Shown: positions 52,953 through 62,043 of the stretch, piece after piece | Numbering within the stretch: the stretch's first letter is position 1 | Layout: every line of letters starts with the position of its first letter | Source: Agromyces mediolanus | GTDB lineage: Bacteria > Actinomycetota > Actinomycetes > Actinomycetales > Microbacteriaceae | Direction of reading: 5' to 3' | Assembly (NCBI RefSeq): GCF_023715325.1 | Contig: NZ_JAMBNX010000001.1 | Location: 124,001 to 188,000, forward strand | DNA: 64,000 nucleotides | Translations under genes and position numbers: made by a program | The notes under the pieces: model-generated | Database searches by the model: none | Told to the model about the DNA's origin: nothing | What the model saw: the letters and a program-made list of their open reading frames with translations, nothing else

Positions 52953-54248
52953 ATGGAACGCGAGCGCATCGACCCCGCCGGCCGCCCCTCGGTGGTCGCG
53001 GTCGTCCCGGCGCGCGGCGGTTCGAAGGGCCTGACCGGGAAGAACCTCGCGCCCGTCGGCGGCATCCCCCTCGTCGCCCGCGCCGTGCGCGCGGCATCCG
53101 CGGCCTCGCGCATCGATCGGGTCGCGGTGACGAGCGACGATGCGGCGATCGCCGAGGCCGCGCGGGATGCCGGCGCCGAGACGATCGTCAGGCCGATCGA
53201 GCTCGCCGGCGACGCCGCGAGCTCCGAGAGTGCGCTGCTGCACGCCCTCGACCAGCTCGCCCTCGCGGGGAGCGACCCCGAGGTGCTCGTCTTCATCCAG
53301 GCCACCTCGCCGTTCATCGACCCGGACGACCTCGACCTCGCGGTCGCCCGCGTGCTCGCCGACGAGGCCGACGTCGTCTTCTCCGCGGTCGAGAGCCACG
53401 CCTTCCTCTGGCGACGGGATGCCTCGACCGGCGCGTCGGGCGTGAACCACGACGCCGCCCGGCGGCCCCGCCGGCAGGACCGGGAGCCCGAGTTCCGCGA
53501 GACGGGCGCGTTCTACGTGCTGCGCGTCGACGGCTTCCGCGAGGCCGGGCACCGCTTCTTCGGTCGCATCGAGGTGCAGCTCGTCCCCGAGGCGCACGCG
53601 CTCGAGATCGACGGCCCGGCCGAGCTCGCCATCGCCGAGGCGCTCGCGCCGACGCTCGACGGCCGCGCCTGGCACCCACGGCTCGACGTCGACGCCGTCG
53701 TCACCGACTTCGACGGCGTGCACACCGACGACACGGCCGTCGTCGGCGGGGACGGGGCCGAGTTCGTCCGGGTGAACCGGAGCGACGGTGCCGGCGTGGC
53801 CCGGCTCCGCGCCGCCGGCATCCCGGTGCTCATCCTCTCCGCGGAGCAGCACCCCGTGGTCGGCGCCCGAGCCGCGAAGCTCGGCGTCGAGGTGCTGCAG
53901 GGGATCGCCGACAAAGGCGCCGCCCTCACCGACTGGGCCGAGCGCCGAGGCATCCGTCTCGATCGCATCGCCTACCTCGGCAACGACCTCGGCGACCTGC
54001 CCGCCCTCGCCCTCGCGGGCTGGCCGGTCGCGGTCGCCGACGCGATCCCCGAGGTGCGCCGGCAGGCGCGCCTCGTCCTCAGCCGGCGGGGTGGTGACGG
54101 CGCGGTCCGAGAGCTGGCCGACGCCGTCCTGGCTGGGCGTGCGGCCGTGGGGGCGGCCGCCGACGCCCCCGCCGCCCCGCCCACCCCGTCCGAAGGACCG
54201 GCCCCGGCGGCCGAGCCCGCCCTCGCCAACGAAGGAGCCCTGACATGA
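52953..54248 (+). CDS. neuA: CMP-nonulosonate synthetase fused to HAD phosphatase
   Basis: Residues 14-225 are an acylneuraminate cytidylyltransferase domain (AVVPARGGSKGLTGKN, SDDAAIAEAA, ATSPFIDPDD, ETGAFYV). Residues ~245-385 are a KdsC-like HAD phosphatase with nucleophile motif DFDGVHTDD, DKGAAL and GNDLGDLPAL. The product could both dephosphorylate a nonulosonic-acid-9-phosphate and activate the sugar with CTP. A Pro/Ala tail of about 40 residues follows. TACCGT at 52941 lies six bases before ATG 52953, indicating a leaderless mRNA. The 3' end overlaps neuB as ATGA. Confidence 0.85.
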   Translation: MERERIDPAGRPSVVAVVPARGGSKGLTGKNLAPVGGIPLVARAVRAASAASRIDRVAVTSDDAAIAEAARDAGAETIVRPIELAGDAASSESALLHALDQLALAGSDPEVLVFIQATSPFIDPDDLDLAVARVLADEADVVFSAVESHAFLWRRDASTGASGVNHDAARRPRRQDREPEFRETGAFYVLRVDGFREAGHRFFGRIEVQLVPEAHALEIDGPAELAIAEALAPTLDGRAWHPRLDVDAVVTDFDGVHTDDTAVVGGDGAEFVRVNRSDGAGVARLRAAGIPVLILSAEQHPVVGARAAKLGVEVLQGIADKGAALTDWAERRGIRLDRIAYLGNDLGDLPALALAGWPVAVADAIPEVRRQARLVLSRRGGDGAVRELADAVLAGRAAVGAAADAPAAPPTPSEGPAPAAEPALANEGALT

Positions 54249-55114
54249 GCGTGCGTATCGGCCGTCACGAGGTCGGCACCGGCCTGCCCGTCTACGTCGT
54301 CGCCGAGATCGGCCTGAACCACAACGGTGAGCTGGAGCTCGCGAAGCGGCTCATCGATGTCGCTGCCGAGGCCGGCTGCCAGGCGGTGAAGTTCCAGAAG
54401 CGGACGCCCGAGCTCGCGACGCCGGAGCACATGAAGGACGTGCCACGCGAGACGCCGTGGGGCACTATGAGCTACCTCGACTACCGTCGTCGGGTCGAGC
54501 TGTCGCGCGACGACTACCTCGAGATCGCCCGCTACGCCGACCTCCGCGGCCTCGACTGGTTCGCCTCCCCGTGGGACGAGCCCTCCGTCGCGTTCCTCGA
54601 GGAGCTCGACGCGCCCGCGTTCAAGGTCGCCTCCGCCTCCGTCACCGACCTCCCGCTGCTGCGCGCGATCGCCGCGACCGGCAAACCCGTGATCCTCTCC
54701 ACCGGGATGTCGACGCTCGAGGAGATCGACCGCGCCGTCGTCACCCTCGGCACCTCGCAGCTGCTCATCATGCACGCGACCTCGAGCTACCCGATGCCGG
54801 CGGAGGAAGCGAACCTCCGCACGATCGACACGCTCGCCCTGCGCTACCCCGTGCCGATCGGTTACTCGGGGCACGAGCACGGCCTGCAGATCTCGCTCGC
54901 CGCCGTCGCCCTCGGTGCCGTCGCCGTCGAGCGGCACATCACGCTCGACCGGGCGATGTGGGGGAGCGACCACGCCGCCTCCCTCGAGCCGCAGGGGCTC
55001 GGGCACCTCGTCCGCGACATCCGCATCATCGAGACCGCGATGGGCGACGGGGTGAAGCGGGTGTTCCCCGGCGAGGAGGCGCCCAAGGCGAAGCTGCGCC
55101 GGGTGCTCGTGTGA
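54245..55114 (+). CDS. neuB: NeuB-type nonulosonic acid synthase without SAF domain
   Basis: The enzyme condenses phosphoenolpyruvate with a hexose (or its 6-phosphate) to a nine-carbon sugar acid. The 289-residue barrel has AEIGLNHNGELELAK, AVKFQKRTPE, FASPWDEPSVAFLE, KVASASVTDLPLL, STGMSTLEEID, HATSSYPMP and GYSGHEHG. Usual NeuB proteins are about 340-350 residues with a C-terminal antifreeze-like SAF domain; here the frame ends after the barrel. No NeuC epimerase lies beside it, so Kdn from mannose-6-P is as possible as sialic acid. Confidence 0.87.
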   Translation: MSVRIGRHEVGTGLPVYVVAEIGLNHNGELELAKRLIDVAAEAGCQAVKFQKRTPELATPEHMKDVPRETPWGTMSYLDYRRRVELSRDDYLEIARYADLRGLDWFASPWDEPSVAFLEELDAPAFKVASASVTDLPLLRAIAATGKPVILSTGMSTLEEIDRAVVTLGTSQLLIMHATSSYPMPAEEANLRTIDTLALRYPVPIGYSGHEHGLQISLAAVALGAVAVERHITLDRAMWGSDHAASLEPQGLGHLVRDIRIIETAMGDGVKRVFPGEEAPKAKLRRVLV

Positions 55115-56427
55115 GCCGCGACGAGGGGGCGGCGCCAGCGCGCCGGCTGCTCGTCGTCGCCGACAGCGATTCCTACGTGAAGTGGGGCGCGGCGCTCGCC
55201 GGACGGGTCGCGGGCGCCTGGGACAGCGAGGTGGTCCTCCTCGCCTCGCCCGTGCTGCCGAGCCCGCGCCAGCTGGACGCCGCGCTCGCCGGGTCCGGGT
55301 TCGCGTCGGCCGGGGTGCGCCTCCTCGAGCTCGACGAGCTGCTCTCCGAGCTCGCCGCCGACCCGCCCGACGCCGTGCTCCTCGCGCTGCGCGGGCCGCT
55401 CGTCCGCGTCGTCGCGGGGCGCATCGCGGGGCAACCGAACCGGCCGGTGCTCGTCTCCGGCTTTCCCGGGCTCACCATCCCCGCCGAGCCGAAGGCCGTC
55501 GTCTACCGGGAGCTCGTCGACCTCGTCGTGCTGCACAGCCGACGCGAGGTGCGGGAGTTCGGCGCCAACGCGCGGGCACTCGATGTCGGGGTCAGGTTCG
55601 GGCTCGCCACGCTGCCGTTCCTGGCCGCGGTGCCGCCGACCGCCTGGGTCGGCCCGGAGCGCAACGAGGTCGTCTTCGCCGTGCAGGCGAAGGTCCCGGC
55701 CGGGCTGGACGATCGGGTGCGCCTCGTCGCGATGCTCGCGCGCGCGGCGCGCGCGCATCCGGACCACCACGTCGTGCTGAAGGTGCGCGCGCGTCCCGGC
55801 GAGGCCCAGACGCACGCCGAGGAGTTCGACCTCGGCGAGCTCGTCGCCGATCCGCCGGCGGAGCTCCTGGCCACCGCGGGCGGCGTGCTGCCGGCGAACC
55901 TCGTCGTTCGCGACGGCCCGATGGCGGGGCACCTCGAGTCCGCCGCCGCACTCGTCACGGTGAGCTCGACCGCGGTGCTCGAGGCGATCGCGCTGGGCGT
56001 GCCCGCGTTGCTGCTCGAGGACTTCGGCATCGGCCCGAAGCAGATCAACACCGTCTTCGAGGGCAGCGGACTCTTCGGCGACGCCGAGGACCTGACGGCG
56101 GGGCGGTGGCGGCAGCCCGACGCGGGATGGCTCGGCGACAACTACTTCCACGGCGAGGAGCACGACGACTGGGAGCACGAGCTGGCCGAACTCGTGAACG
56201 CCCGTGCACGTGCGCCGCTCCCCGTGCCGAGGCGACGGCACAACCTCGTGGGCGGGGCGCTCCGTCGGGCGTACGAGCGCAAGCGGATGCTCGGCGACTA
56301 CGACCGGACGCCCGCCGGGGCGGCCGCGATGGTCGTCGCGCTCCCGGCGCGCTGGCTGCTGCGGCGGGCGCGGCGGCTTCGCGCCGCGGTCACGGGGTCG
56401 GCGCCGTATGCTCCGCGAGGTGCGTGA
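55111..56427 (+). CDS. DUF6716 putative glycosyltransferase
   Basis: The 438-residue protein has a Rossmann-like first half (RRLLVVADSDSYVKWGAALAG) and a second half with a GT-B-like active-site region (GPMAGHLESAAALVTVSSTAVLEAIALGVPALLLEDFG), reminiscent of polysialyl/CMP-sugar-dependent transferases. It ends in a basic, partly hydrophobic tail. GTG 55111 overlaps the neuB stop, so the three genes are coupled. It likely transfers the CMP-activated nonulosonic acid to a cell-wall glycan. The 3' end overlaps the convergent gene by 38 bases. Confidence 0.78.
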   Translation: MSRDEGAAPARRLLVVADSDSYVKWGAALAGRVAGAWDSEVVLLASPVLPSPRQLDAALAGSGFASAGVRLLELDELLSELAADPPDAVLLALRGPLVRVVAGRIAGQPNRPVLVSGFPGLTIPAEPKAVVYRELVDLVVLHSRREVREFGANARALDVGVRFGLATLPFLAAVPPTAWVGPERNEVVFAVQAKVPAGLDDRVRLVAMLARAARAHPDHHVVLKVRARPGEAQTHAEEFDLGELVADPPAELLATAGGVLPANLVVRDGPMAGHLESAAALVTVSSTAVLEAIALGVPALLLEDFGIGPKQINTVFEGSGLFGDAEDLTAGRWRQPDAGWLGDNYFHGEEHDDWEHELAELVNARARAPLPVPRRRHNLVGGALRRAYERKRMLGDYDRTPAGAAAMVVALPARWLLRRARRLRAAVTGSAPYAPRGA

Positions 56428-56926
56428 GGTAGGCCTCGCCGTTCCGGCGGATGCCGGCGCGTTCCTCGTCGCTGAGCTCGCGGCGGACCTTCGCCGGCAC
56501 TCCGGCGACGAGCGAACCCGGCGGGACGACGGTGCCCTCGAGCACGACGGCGCCCGCGGCGACGAGGGAGCCCTCACCGATCACGGCCCCGTTCAGCACG
56601 GTCGCGTTCATGCCGATGAGGCTGTCGCGCTCGATGGTGCAGCCATGCAGCACCGCGCCGTGCCCGACGGACACCCCCTCGCCGACGGTGAGCGGGAAGC
56701 CCGTGTCGACATGGCAGACGACCGTGTCCTGGAGGTTCGCCCGCGCACCGAGCACGATCGGCGCCGCCTCGGCACGGAGGACCGCGTTGTACCAGACGCT
56801 CGACTCGGCCTCGAGGCGCACGTCGCCGACGAGTACGGCGCCCGCCGCGACGAAGGCGGTGGCATCGATCGACGGGGTGCCGATTCCGGTGAGCGGGCGG
56901 ATGTGGGCGGCGGCGTCGACGGGCAT
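56390..56926 (-). CDS. Gamma-carbonic-anhydrase-like hexapeptide-repeat protein
   Basis: The 178-residue left-handed beta-helix protein has hexapeptide repeats throughout and the metal-site spacing seen in VVCHVDTGF and SVGHGAVLHGC, matching the YrdA/PaaY branch of gamma-carbonic anhydrases. Whether it hydrates CO2 is uncertain, as many members are inactive. TAGGAT (56938-56933) is six bases from ATG 56926, so the mRNA is leaderless. It lies ten bases downstream of the APC permease gene on the same strand. Confidence 0.87.
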   Translation of the reverse strand: MPVDAAAHIRPLTGIGTPSIDATAFVAAGAVLVGDVRLEAESSVWYNAVLRAEAAPIVLGARANLQDTVVCHVDTGFPLTVGEGVSVGHGAVLHGCTIERDSLIGMNATVLNGAVIGEGSLVAAGAVVLEGTVVPPGSLVAGVPAKVRRELSDEERAGIRRNGEAYLTHLAEHTAPTP

Positions 56927-56935
56927 GTTCGAATC

Positions 56936-58216
56936 CTACGGGGCCGGGCGGGCGAGGCGGAGCCGGACGATCCGCACCAGGGCGCCGACCGCGAACACCG
57001 CGACGCCGCCGGCGACCGCGAGCGGCGGCAGGGTCGCGACCAGGATGACGCAGCCGATCGCCCCGAGGAGCGCGAGCCCGCGGCGGGTGCGTCGGATGCG
57101 GGGCGCGGTCTCGGACCGGCCCATGAGCCGCAGCGCGGCGAGGTTGGCGACGAGATAGTAGACGAGGACGCCGAATGAGCTGAAGCCGATCGCTTCGCGG
57201 AGGTCGGCCACGAGCAGCACCAGGACGATGGCCGCCGCAGCGACGAGCTCCGCCGCGTAGGGCACGTGGGTCCGGGGGTGCACCGCGGCGAGGGCGCGGG
57301 GGAGTTCGCGGTCGCGGGCCATGGCGAGCGCCGTCCGGCCGATACCGGCGACGAGCGCGAGCAGCGCGCCGAGCGCGGCGAGCCCGGCGCCGATCCCGAC
57401 GACGGGCACGGCCCAGTCCCACCCGCTCGTCGCGACGAGCTCGGCGAGCGGCGCGGTGCCGTCGGCGAGGCCGCCGGCACCGAGCCCGAGGAGCAGCACG
57501 ACGGCGAGCACTCCGTACAGCGCGACGACGAGGCCGAACGCGATGGCGATCGCCCGCGGGATCGTGCGCTCGGGCTCGCGCACCTCCTCGCCGAGCGTGG
57601 CGATCCTCGCGTACCCGGCGAAGGCGAAGAACAGCAGCCCCGCCGACTGGAGGACGCCGTAGGGGCCCGCGGTGGGAGCCGCGGCGAGTGGGCCGGGGCC
57701 GTCGCCGGACGTGAGCCCGGCGACGCCCGCGACGACGACGAGGGCGAGCACGGCCGCGACGGCGGCGACGATGACGGTGGCGGCCCGGGCGGTGCGGGTG
57801 ATCCCGAGCAGGTTCAGCCCGGAGAGCAGGACGACGGCCGCGATCGCCGCAGGCTTCTGCCATTCGGCGGGGACGAGGTAGGCCGCCGCGGTCATGGCCA
57901 TCGCCGCGCAGCTCGCCGTCTTGCCGATGACGAAGCCCCAGCCGGCGAGGAACCCCGGCCACGCGCCGAGCTCCTCGCGCCCGTACCGGTAGGCGCCGCC
58001 CGACTCCGGATAGCGCGCCGCGAGCCGCCCCGTCGAGCTGGCGTTCGCGTAGGCGACGAGCGCGGCGAGCGCGAGGCCGAGCAGCAGCCAGTCGCCGGCG
58101 GCCCGGGCGGCGGGGCTCCAGACGGCGAACACGCCGGCGCCGATCATCGAGGCGAGCCCGATGGCGACGGCGTCGCGGAGGCCGAGCCGGCGGGCGAGCG
58201 GAGAGGCAGCGGTCAC
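56936..58216 (-). CDS. APC-family amino-acid permease
   Basis: The 426-residue protein has twelve probable spans and the APC signature near the N-terminus (GLASMIGAGVFAVWSPAARAAG, with the unwound helix-1 glycines) plus FFAFAGYARIATLGEEVREPERTIPRAI in the sixth span region. It should take up an amino acid or amine with protons; the substrate is not evident. GTG 58216 is six bases after a TAAGGT box (58228-58223), again a leaderless start, divergent from the YbaK gene. Confidence 0.87.
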   Translation of the reverse strand: MTAASPLARRLGLRDAVAIGLASMIGAGVFAVWSPAARAAGDWLLLGLALAALVAYANASSTGRLAARYPESGGAYRYGREELGAWPGFLAGWGFVIGKTASCAAMAMTAAAYLVPAEWQKPAAIAAVVLLSGLNLLGITRTARAATVIVAAVAAVLALVVVAGVAGLTSGDGPGPLAAAPTAGPYGVLQSAGLLFFAFAGYARIATLGEEVREPERTIPRAIAIAFGLVVALYGVLAVVLLLGLGAGGLADGTAPLAELVATSGWDWAVPVVGIGAGLAALGALLALVAGIGRTALAMARDRELPRALAAVHPRTHVPYAAELVAAAAIVLVLLVADLREAIGFSSFGVLVYYLVANLAALRLMGRSETAPRIRRTRRGLALLGAIGCVILVATLPPLAVAGGVAVFAVGALVRIVRLRLARPAP

Positions 58217-58277
58217 GCTCGCACCTTAGTGCACCCGGGTAACCGGGAATCGGCACGGCCTTCCGTAGGATCGTGCC

Positions 58278-58763
58278 ATGACCGCCCCCACGCATCCCGC
58301 CGTCGATCGCGTCGCCGCCGCGCTGTCCGCGCAGGGCGTCGAGCCGAGCATCCGGTGGTTCGACGACGCCGTCACGACCGCCCAGCTCGCCGCCGACGCG
58401 CTCGGCATCGAGGTCGGCCAGATCGCGAACTCCCTCGTCTTCACGATCGACGACGAACCGATCCTCGTGCTCACCTCCGGGGCGCACCGGGTCGACACCG
58501 CGTGGTTGGGCGAGGCGCTCGGCGGCACCATCCGTCGTGCCTCGAAGGAGACGGTGAAGGCCGCGACGGGGCAGGTGATCGGCGGCGTCGCGCCGGTCGG
58601 GCATCCGGCCCCGGTGCGGACCGTGGTCGACGTGCATCTGGCCGAGTACCCGGTGGTCTGGGCGGCCGCGGGGCACGCGAGGACGGTGTTCCCGACGACG
58701 TTCGAGGAGCTCGTGCGGATCACCGGCGGCACCCCGCACGCGGTGGAGGCACCCCGGGGCTGA
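58278..58763 (+). CDS. YbaK/EbsC aminoacyl-tRNA deacylase
   Basis: The 161-residue protein is a single YbaK-type editing domain (TTAQLAADALGIEVGQIANSLVF, LVLTSGAHRVD, KAATGQVIGGVAPVGHPAPV, WAAAGHARTVFPTTFEELVRITGG). Such proteins remove wrongly attached amino acids, for example Cys or Ala from tRNA-Pro. TAGGAT (58266-58271) lies six bases before ATG 58278, giving a leaderless mRNA. It converges on galK with 12 bases between the stops. Confidence 0.88.
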   Translation: MTAPTHPAVDRVAAALSAQGVEPSIRWFDDAVTTAQLAADALGIEVGQIANSLVFTIDDEPILVLTSGAHRVDTAWLGEALGGTIRRASKETVKAATGQVIGGVAPVGHPAPVRTVVDVHLAEYPVVWAAAGHARTVFPTTFEELVRITGGTPHAVEAPRG

Positions 58764-58775
58764 CGGCCGTTCGGC

Positions 58776-59942
58776 TCAGCGGTCGCGCCGCGCGCCCGGC
58801 GAGGGCACGACGGTGAAGGTGCCGGGCTCCCGGTAGCCGGCCGCCGCGAAGGCGGCGCGCACCGCCCCCGCCGCCGCGGCGACGTCGGCGAGCGGCACGA
58901 GCGCGATCGCCGAGCCGCCGAAGCCGCCGCCGGTCATCCGGGCACCGATCGCGCCCGCCGCCCGGGCCGTCTCGACGGCGAGGTCCAGCTCGGGCGTCGA
59001 GATCTCGAAGTCGTCGCGCATCGAGATGTGCGAGGCATCCAGCAGTGCCCCGATGGTCGCCGGGCCGCCCTCGTGGAGGGCGCGCACCGTGTCGAGCACG
59101 CGCTGGTTCTCCGTGACCACGTGCCGCACCCGGCGGTAGGTTTCGTCGTCGAGAAGCTCGCGCGCGCGGCCCAGCTCGCGCTCCGGCAGTTCGCGGAGGG
59201 TCGGCACACCGAGCGCCAGCGCCCCGGCCTCGCACGAGGCGCGCCGCGCCGCGTAGCCGCCCGTCGCGTGCGCGTGCTCGACGCGGGTGTCCACGACGAG
59301 CACCGCGAGCCCGGCCGCGGCGAAGTGGAGCGGCACGACCTCCGCGTCGAGGCTGCGGCAGTCCAGGAAGACGCCGGCGTCGGCCTCGGCGAGGAGGGAG
59401 GCGGACTGGTCGAGGATGCCGGTGGGTGCGCCGACCACCCGGTTCTCGGCGAGCCGGCCGACCTTCGCGAGCGTCGCTCGGTCGAAGCCGAGTCCCCAGT
59501 GCTCGTTGAGCGCGAGCGCGACGGCCGACTCGAGCGCGGCGGAGGAGCTGAGCCCGGCGCCGACCGGGACATCGGACTCGAGGTGCAGGTCGACCCCGCG
59601 GGCCTGCGCGAGATCGGCGCCGAACTCGCGGAGCGCCCACACCACGCCGAGCGGGTACGCGGACCAGCCCTGCAGCGCGTCGGGGTCGAGCTCGTCGAGG
59701 TGCACGACGACCGGGTCCGCCGCGAACGAGCTCGAGACCCGGACGGCTCGGTCGTCCCGGTCGCCGACGGCGACGGCGGTGCGCCGGTCGATCGCGAAGG
59801 GGAACACGAAGCCGTCGTTGTAGTCGGTGTGCTCGCCGATCAGGTTCGCCCGGCCGGGCGCACTCCACACCCCGGCCGGCAGCCGGCCGGACCGGTCCTT
59901 CAGCCCGGCGGCGGCCCGCTCGACGAGATCGGTCCCGGTCAT
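58776..59942 (-). CDS. galK: Galactokinase GalK
   Basis: GalK phosphorylates galactose at C1 in the Leloir pathway. The 388-residue GHMP kinase has the galactose signature GRANLIGEHTDYNDGFVFP, the ATP loop VGAGLSSSAALE, and MTGGGFGGSAIAL near the C-terminus. ATG 59942 overlaps the galT stop as ATGA, so galTK is one operon. The frame stays open upstream through galT as a side effect of GC bias, but the homologous N-terminus starts here. Confidence 0.95.
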   Translation of the reverse strand: MTGTDLVERAAAGLKDRSGRLPAGVWSAPGRANLIGEHTDYNDGFVFPFAIDRRTAVAVGDRDDRAVRVSSSFAADPVVVHLDELDPDALQGWSAYPLGVVWALREFGADLAQARGVDLHLESDVPVGAGLSSSAALESAVALALNEHWGLGFDRATLAKVGRLAENRVVGAPTGILDQSASLLAEADAGVFLDCRSLDAEVVPLHFAAAGLAVLVVDTRVEHAHATGGYAARRASCEAGALALGVPTLRELPERELGRARELLDDETYRRVRHVVTENQRVLDTVRALHEGGPATIGALLDASHISMRDDFEISTPELDLAVETARAAGAIGARMTGGGFGGSAIALVPLADVAAAAGAVRAAFAAAGYREPGTFTVVPSPGARRDR

Positions 59943-61075
59943 GCGTCCACTCCTTCGATCACGGCGCGCAGGGCCTCGGCCTGCGCCTCCGGCGGCACGT
60001 CGCCGATCCAGGCTCCCATCGCGGCCTCCGAACCGGCGAGGTACTTCAGCTTGTCCGCGGCGCGCCGCGGGCTCGTGAGCTGCAGGGTGAGTCGCACCTC
60101 GTCGCGGTGCTCGTGCACCGGGGCCTGGTGCCAGGCGGCGATGTACGGCGTCGGCGTCTCGTAGCGGGCGTCGACACCGCGCAGCAGTCGCCGGTAGAGC
60201 ACGGCGAGCTCGTCGCGCTCGGCGAGGGAGGTCCCGGCGAAGTCGGGCACGTGCCGGTGCGGGACGAGGTGCACCTCGATCGGCCAGCGCGCGGCGAACG
60301 GCACGTACGCGCTCCAGTGCTCGCCGCGGAGCACGACGCGCGGCCCGTCGAGCTCGCGGGCCACGACGTTCGCGACGTGACCGGGCCCGGCGTCCGCGAT
60401 CGCGTCGAGCAGTCGTCGGGTGCGGGGCGTCACGTAGGGGTAGGCGTAGATCTGGCCGTGCGGATGGCCGAGCGTCACCCCGATCGCTTCGCCCCGGTTC
60501 TCGAAGGGGAACACCTGCTGCACGCCGGGCAGCGCCCCCAGCTCGGCGGTGCGATGGGCCCAGGCCTCGATCACGGTGCGGGCGCGCGAGGCGGACTGCG
60601 TGCCGAAGGATCCCTCGCGCTCGGGGCTGAAGCAGACGACCTCGCAGCGGCCGAGCGAGGGCAGGGTGCGCTCGAGGCCGACCCGCCGGGCGGCGGTGAG
60701 CGCGGCCGCGGGGTCGGCACCGGGGTCGGCGAGCGCCGGCCCGAACGCGGGGGAGCGGTTCTCGAACACCGCGACGTCGTAGCGGCTCGGGATCTCCGAG
60801 GAGTTGCCGGGCGACTGCGGGGCGAGCGGGTCGAGCTCCGCGGGCGGGAGCACCACCCGGTGCTGGCGGGCGGCGGCGATGGAGATCCAGTCGCCGCTCA
60901 GGGGATCCTGCCGCATCTCGGCGGTCGCTGGACGCGGGGCGAGCTCGCGCTCGTCGATGGCCCGGCCGGGCGGCAGTGTCGTGTCGGCGTCGTCGAAGTA
61001 GAGCAGTTCGCGGCCGTCGGCGAGGGCGCTGCGATGGACCGCGATGCGCGGGTCGGCGATGGGGAGGGCGGTCAC
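59939..61075 (-). CDS. galT: Galactose-1-phosphate uridylyltransferase GalT
   Basis: GalT swaps UMP between UDP-glucose and galactose-1-phosphate. The 378-residue protein has the active-site His-Pro-His in LGHPHGQIYAYPYV, the N-terminal RQDPLSGDWISIAAAR and FENRSPAF, and the C-terminal AAWHQAPV. GTG 61075 follows TACAGT (61087-61082) by six bases, with TTGTTT as -35 at 17 bases, so the mRNA is leaderless and well promoted. No galE was seen in the window. Confidence 0.94.
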   Translation of the reverse strand: MTALPIADPRIAVHRSALADGRELLYFDDADTTLPPGRAIDERELAPRPATAEMRQDPLSGDWISIAAARQHRVVLPPAELDPLAPQSPGNSSEIPSRYDVAVFENRSPAFGPALADPGADPAAALTAARRVGLERTLPSLGRCEVVCFSPEREGSFGTQSASRARTVIEAWAHRTAELGALPGVQQVFPFENRGEAIGVTLGHPHGQIYAYPYVTPRTRRLLDAIADAGPGHVANVVARELDGPRVVLRGEHWSAYVPFAARWPIEVHLVPHRHVPDFAGTSLAERDELAVLYRRLLRGVDARYETPTPYIAAWHQAPVHEHRDEVRLTLQLTSPRRAADKLKYLAGSEAAMGAWIGDVPPEAQAEALRAVIEGVDA

Positions 61076-61081
61076 GTCGCC

Positions 61082-61129
61082 ACTGTACGAAACTTTTGTT
61101 TTGCAAACAAGTAGCTTGCGTATTGCAAA
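61082..61129. promoter_or_regulatory. galT promoter and repeated TTGCAAA sites
   Basis: On the minus strand TTGTTT (61110-61105), 17 bases and TACAGT (61087-61082) form the galT promoter. TTGCAAA occurs at 61101-61107 and 61123-61129, a 22-bp direct repeat (two helical turns) covering the -35 region. This fits a DeoR-family operator controlling galTK and the divergent regulator. Confidence 0.55.
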
Positions 61130-61158
61130 GCGCTGGCTCGCGCGGGAGAATGACGCCC

Positions 61159-61977
61159 ATGCCCACCGAGCCGACGGACGCCGCGAGCCGCCACGACGTC
61201 GCCGGGCGCCGCGAGCTCGCCCGCGCGCTCGTCGAGGAGCGGGGCTTCGTGCGCGTCGCCGACCTCGCGCTCGCGTTCGGGGTGACGAGCGTCACCGCCC
61301 GCGCCGACCTCGACGTGCTCGAGCGCGCCGGCGCCGTGCGCCGCGTGCACGGCGGTGCGGTGCCCGCGGGGGAGACGGTGCGCCCGGCCCGCGAGCCGAG
61401 CCTCGAGGAGGCCCTGGAGACCTCGATCGCGCCGAAGCAGCGCATCGGCGAGGCGGCGGCCGCACTCGTGTCGAGCGGCCAGAGCCTGCTGCTCGACGTC
61501 GGCTCGACCTGTCTGCAATTCGCGCGCGCCCTGCGGGCCCGCCGCGAGCTCGAAGACGTCACGATCTTCACCAACGGGCTCGCCATCGCCCTCGAACTCG
61601 AACCGGAGATCCCGCGATTCTCCGTCGTGGTCACCGGCGGCACGCTCCGGCCCCGGCAGCACTCGCTCGTGCATCCGCTCGCCGGCCGCATCCTCGACGA
61701 GGTGCACGTCGACCTCGCCTTCATCGGCTGCAACGGCGTGCATCCCGATCGCGGCGCCACGAACCAGAACCTGCCCGAGGCGCAGGTGAAGGCGCGCATG
61801 GTGCAAGCGTCGGCGCGGAGCATCCTGCTCGCCGACGGCTCCAAACTCGGCGAGGTGCACCTCGGCCGCATCGCGCCGCTCGAGGCATTCGACGCGCTCG
61901 TCACGGATGCCTCGGCCCCCGCCGTGCTCGTCGGCGAGCTCGAGGCCACCGGCCTCCCGGTGCAGCTCGCCGGCTGA
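61159..61977 (+). CDS. DeoR/GlpR-family regulator of the galactose genes
   Basis: The 272-residue protein has a DeoR helix-turn-helix (RRELARALVEERGFVRVADLALAFGVTSVTARADLDVLE) and a sugar-phosphate sensor domain (LLLDVGSTCLQFARAL, FTNGLAIALEL, LLADGSKLGEVH). It is divergent from galTK and followed by galM, so it probably represses the galactose genes. ATG 61159 is preferred over ATG 61150 because GGGAG lies about ten bases before it and only one base before the other. Confidence 0.87.
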   Translation: MPTEPTDAASRHDVAGRRELARALVEERGFVRVADLALAFGVTSVTARADLDVLERAGAVRRVHGGAVPAGETVRPAREPSLEEALETSIAPKQRIGEAAAALVSSGQSLLLDVGSTCLQFARALRARRELEDVTIFTNGLAIALELEPEIPRFSVVVTGGTLRPRQHSLVHPLAGRILDEVHVDLAFIGCNGVHPDRGATNQNLPEAQVKARMVQASARSILLADGSKLGEVHLGRIAPLEAFDALVTDASAPAVLVGELEATGLPVQLAG

Positions 61978-62043
61978 GCGGGCGAGCGACCGCCCGGCCG
62001 CGCGGGGCGGCGCCGGACCGGCCGCTCCGCATATGGTGGAAGC

